DNA of 25,785 nucleotides, from assembly GCA_020650975.1 (NCBI GenBank), contig JAIPMN010016672.1, positions 1 through 25,785 on the forward strand, read 5' to 3'. Under the pieces are notes generated by a model, which did not search any database, was not told where the DNA came from, and saw only the letters and a list, made by a program, of their open reading frames with translations. A program made the position numbers and the translations under genes. This DNA is from Apostichopus californicus. Its lineage: Eukaryota > Echinodermata > Holothuroidea > Aspidochirotida > Stichopodidae. This document shows positions 25,627 through 25,785 of this stretch, one piece after another (the first letter of the stretch is position 1; every line of letters begins with the position of its first letter).

Positions 25627-25785
25627 TTTTTTGTAAGGGGCTGAAAGCGGGGGGGGGGGAGGCTGTACACCCGTAACAGTGGCAGAATTCTTCTCCGACT
25701 AAGTGAAGACTTCCCCACCAACACCCCACCCCACCCCACTATTTCCACACGCCACTGAATTTGACGGATCCAGGTCTTTTCTGCA
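25604..25785 (+). repeat. Terminal repeat, copy 2 (cut by window end)
   Basis: This is the second copy of 24987-25175, in the same orientation and about 610-617 bp away. The near-identity implies a recent event: either two insertions of one element or a tandem duplication of a larger unit that includes the small exons. Confidence 0.85.

Overview
The window is eukaryotic nuclear DNA, most likely from a marine invertebrate deuterostome. Genes are split by GT-AG introns, the non-coding DNA is AT-rich with short mobile-element copies, and dispersed TAGGCCTA-type words occur of the kind I associate with echinoderm and other ambulacrarian genomes. The species cannot be fixed from sequence alone. 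There are no operons, CRISPR arrays or bacterial signals.

Positions 1611-12097 (+) hold a complete 12-exon gene for eIF2-gamma (EIF2S3), the GTPase subunit of translation initiation factor eIF2. All junctions can be placed, all phases agree, and the joined frame encodes 467 residues. About 1.6 kb of upstream DNA precedes it. Its introns carry two copies of an unknown structured ~280-bp repeat (introns 3 and 5), a GA/TA microsatellite and poly-G runs.

Positions 12098-17233 are non-coding DNA between two convergent genes and include a strong G-quadruplex-like tract. Positions 17234-19783 (-) hold four coding exons of an ESCRT-III subunit, CHMP1 (B type). Its very short first coding exon could not be placed with confidence. 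Its last intron holds a 46-bp near-palindrome built on TTTCCGCCATGGCGGAAA.

Positions 19784-24459 contain no recognised gene. They contain a promoter-like motif cluster at about 21.56-21.67 kb, one isolated exon-like stretch on the minus strand, and a clear 939-bp non-autonomous hAT element with a perfect 8-bp target-site duplication, itself interrupted by a 277-bp MITE. From 24460 to the window end on the plus strand there is the start of an unrecognised secreted or membrane protein: a signal-peptide exon followed by two small Thr/Ser-rich exons. The third exon runs into a duplicated repeat that supplies its stop codon.

The two identified genes are unrelated housekeeping genes (translation initiation; endosomal sorting and cytokinesis) that happen to be neighbours. 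I see no convincing new biological system. The best leads are the structured intronic repeat and the mucin-like gene whose reading frame ends in a repeat.
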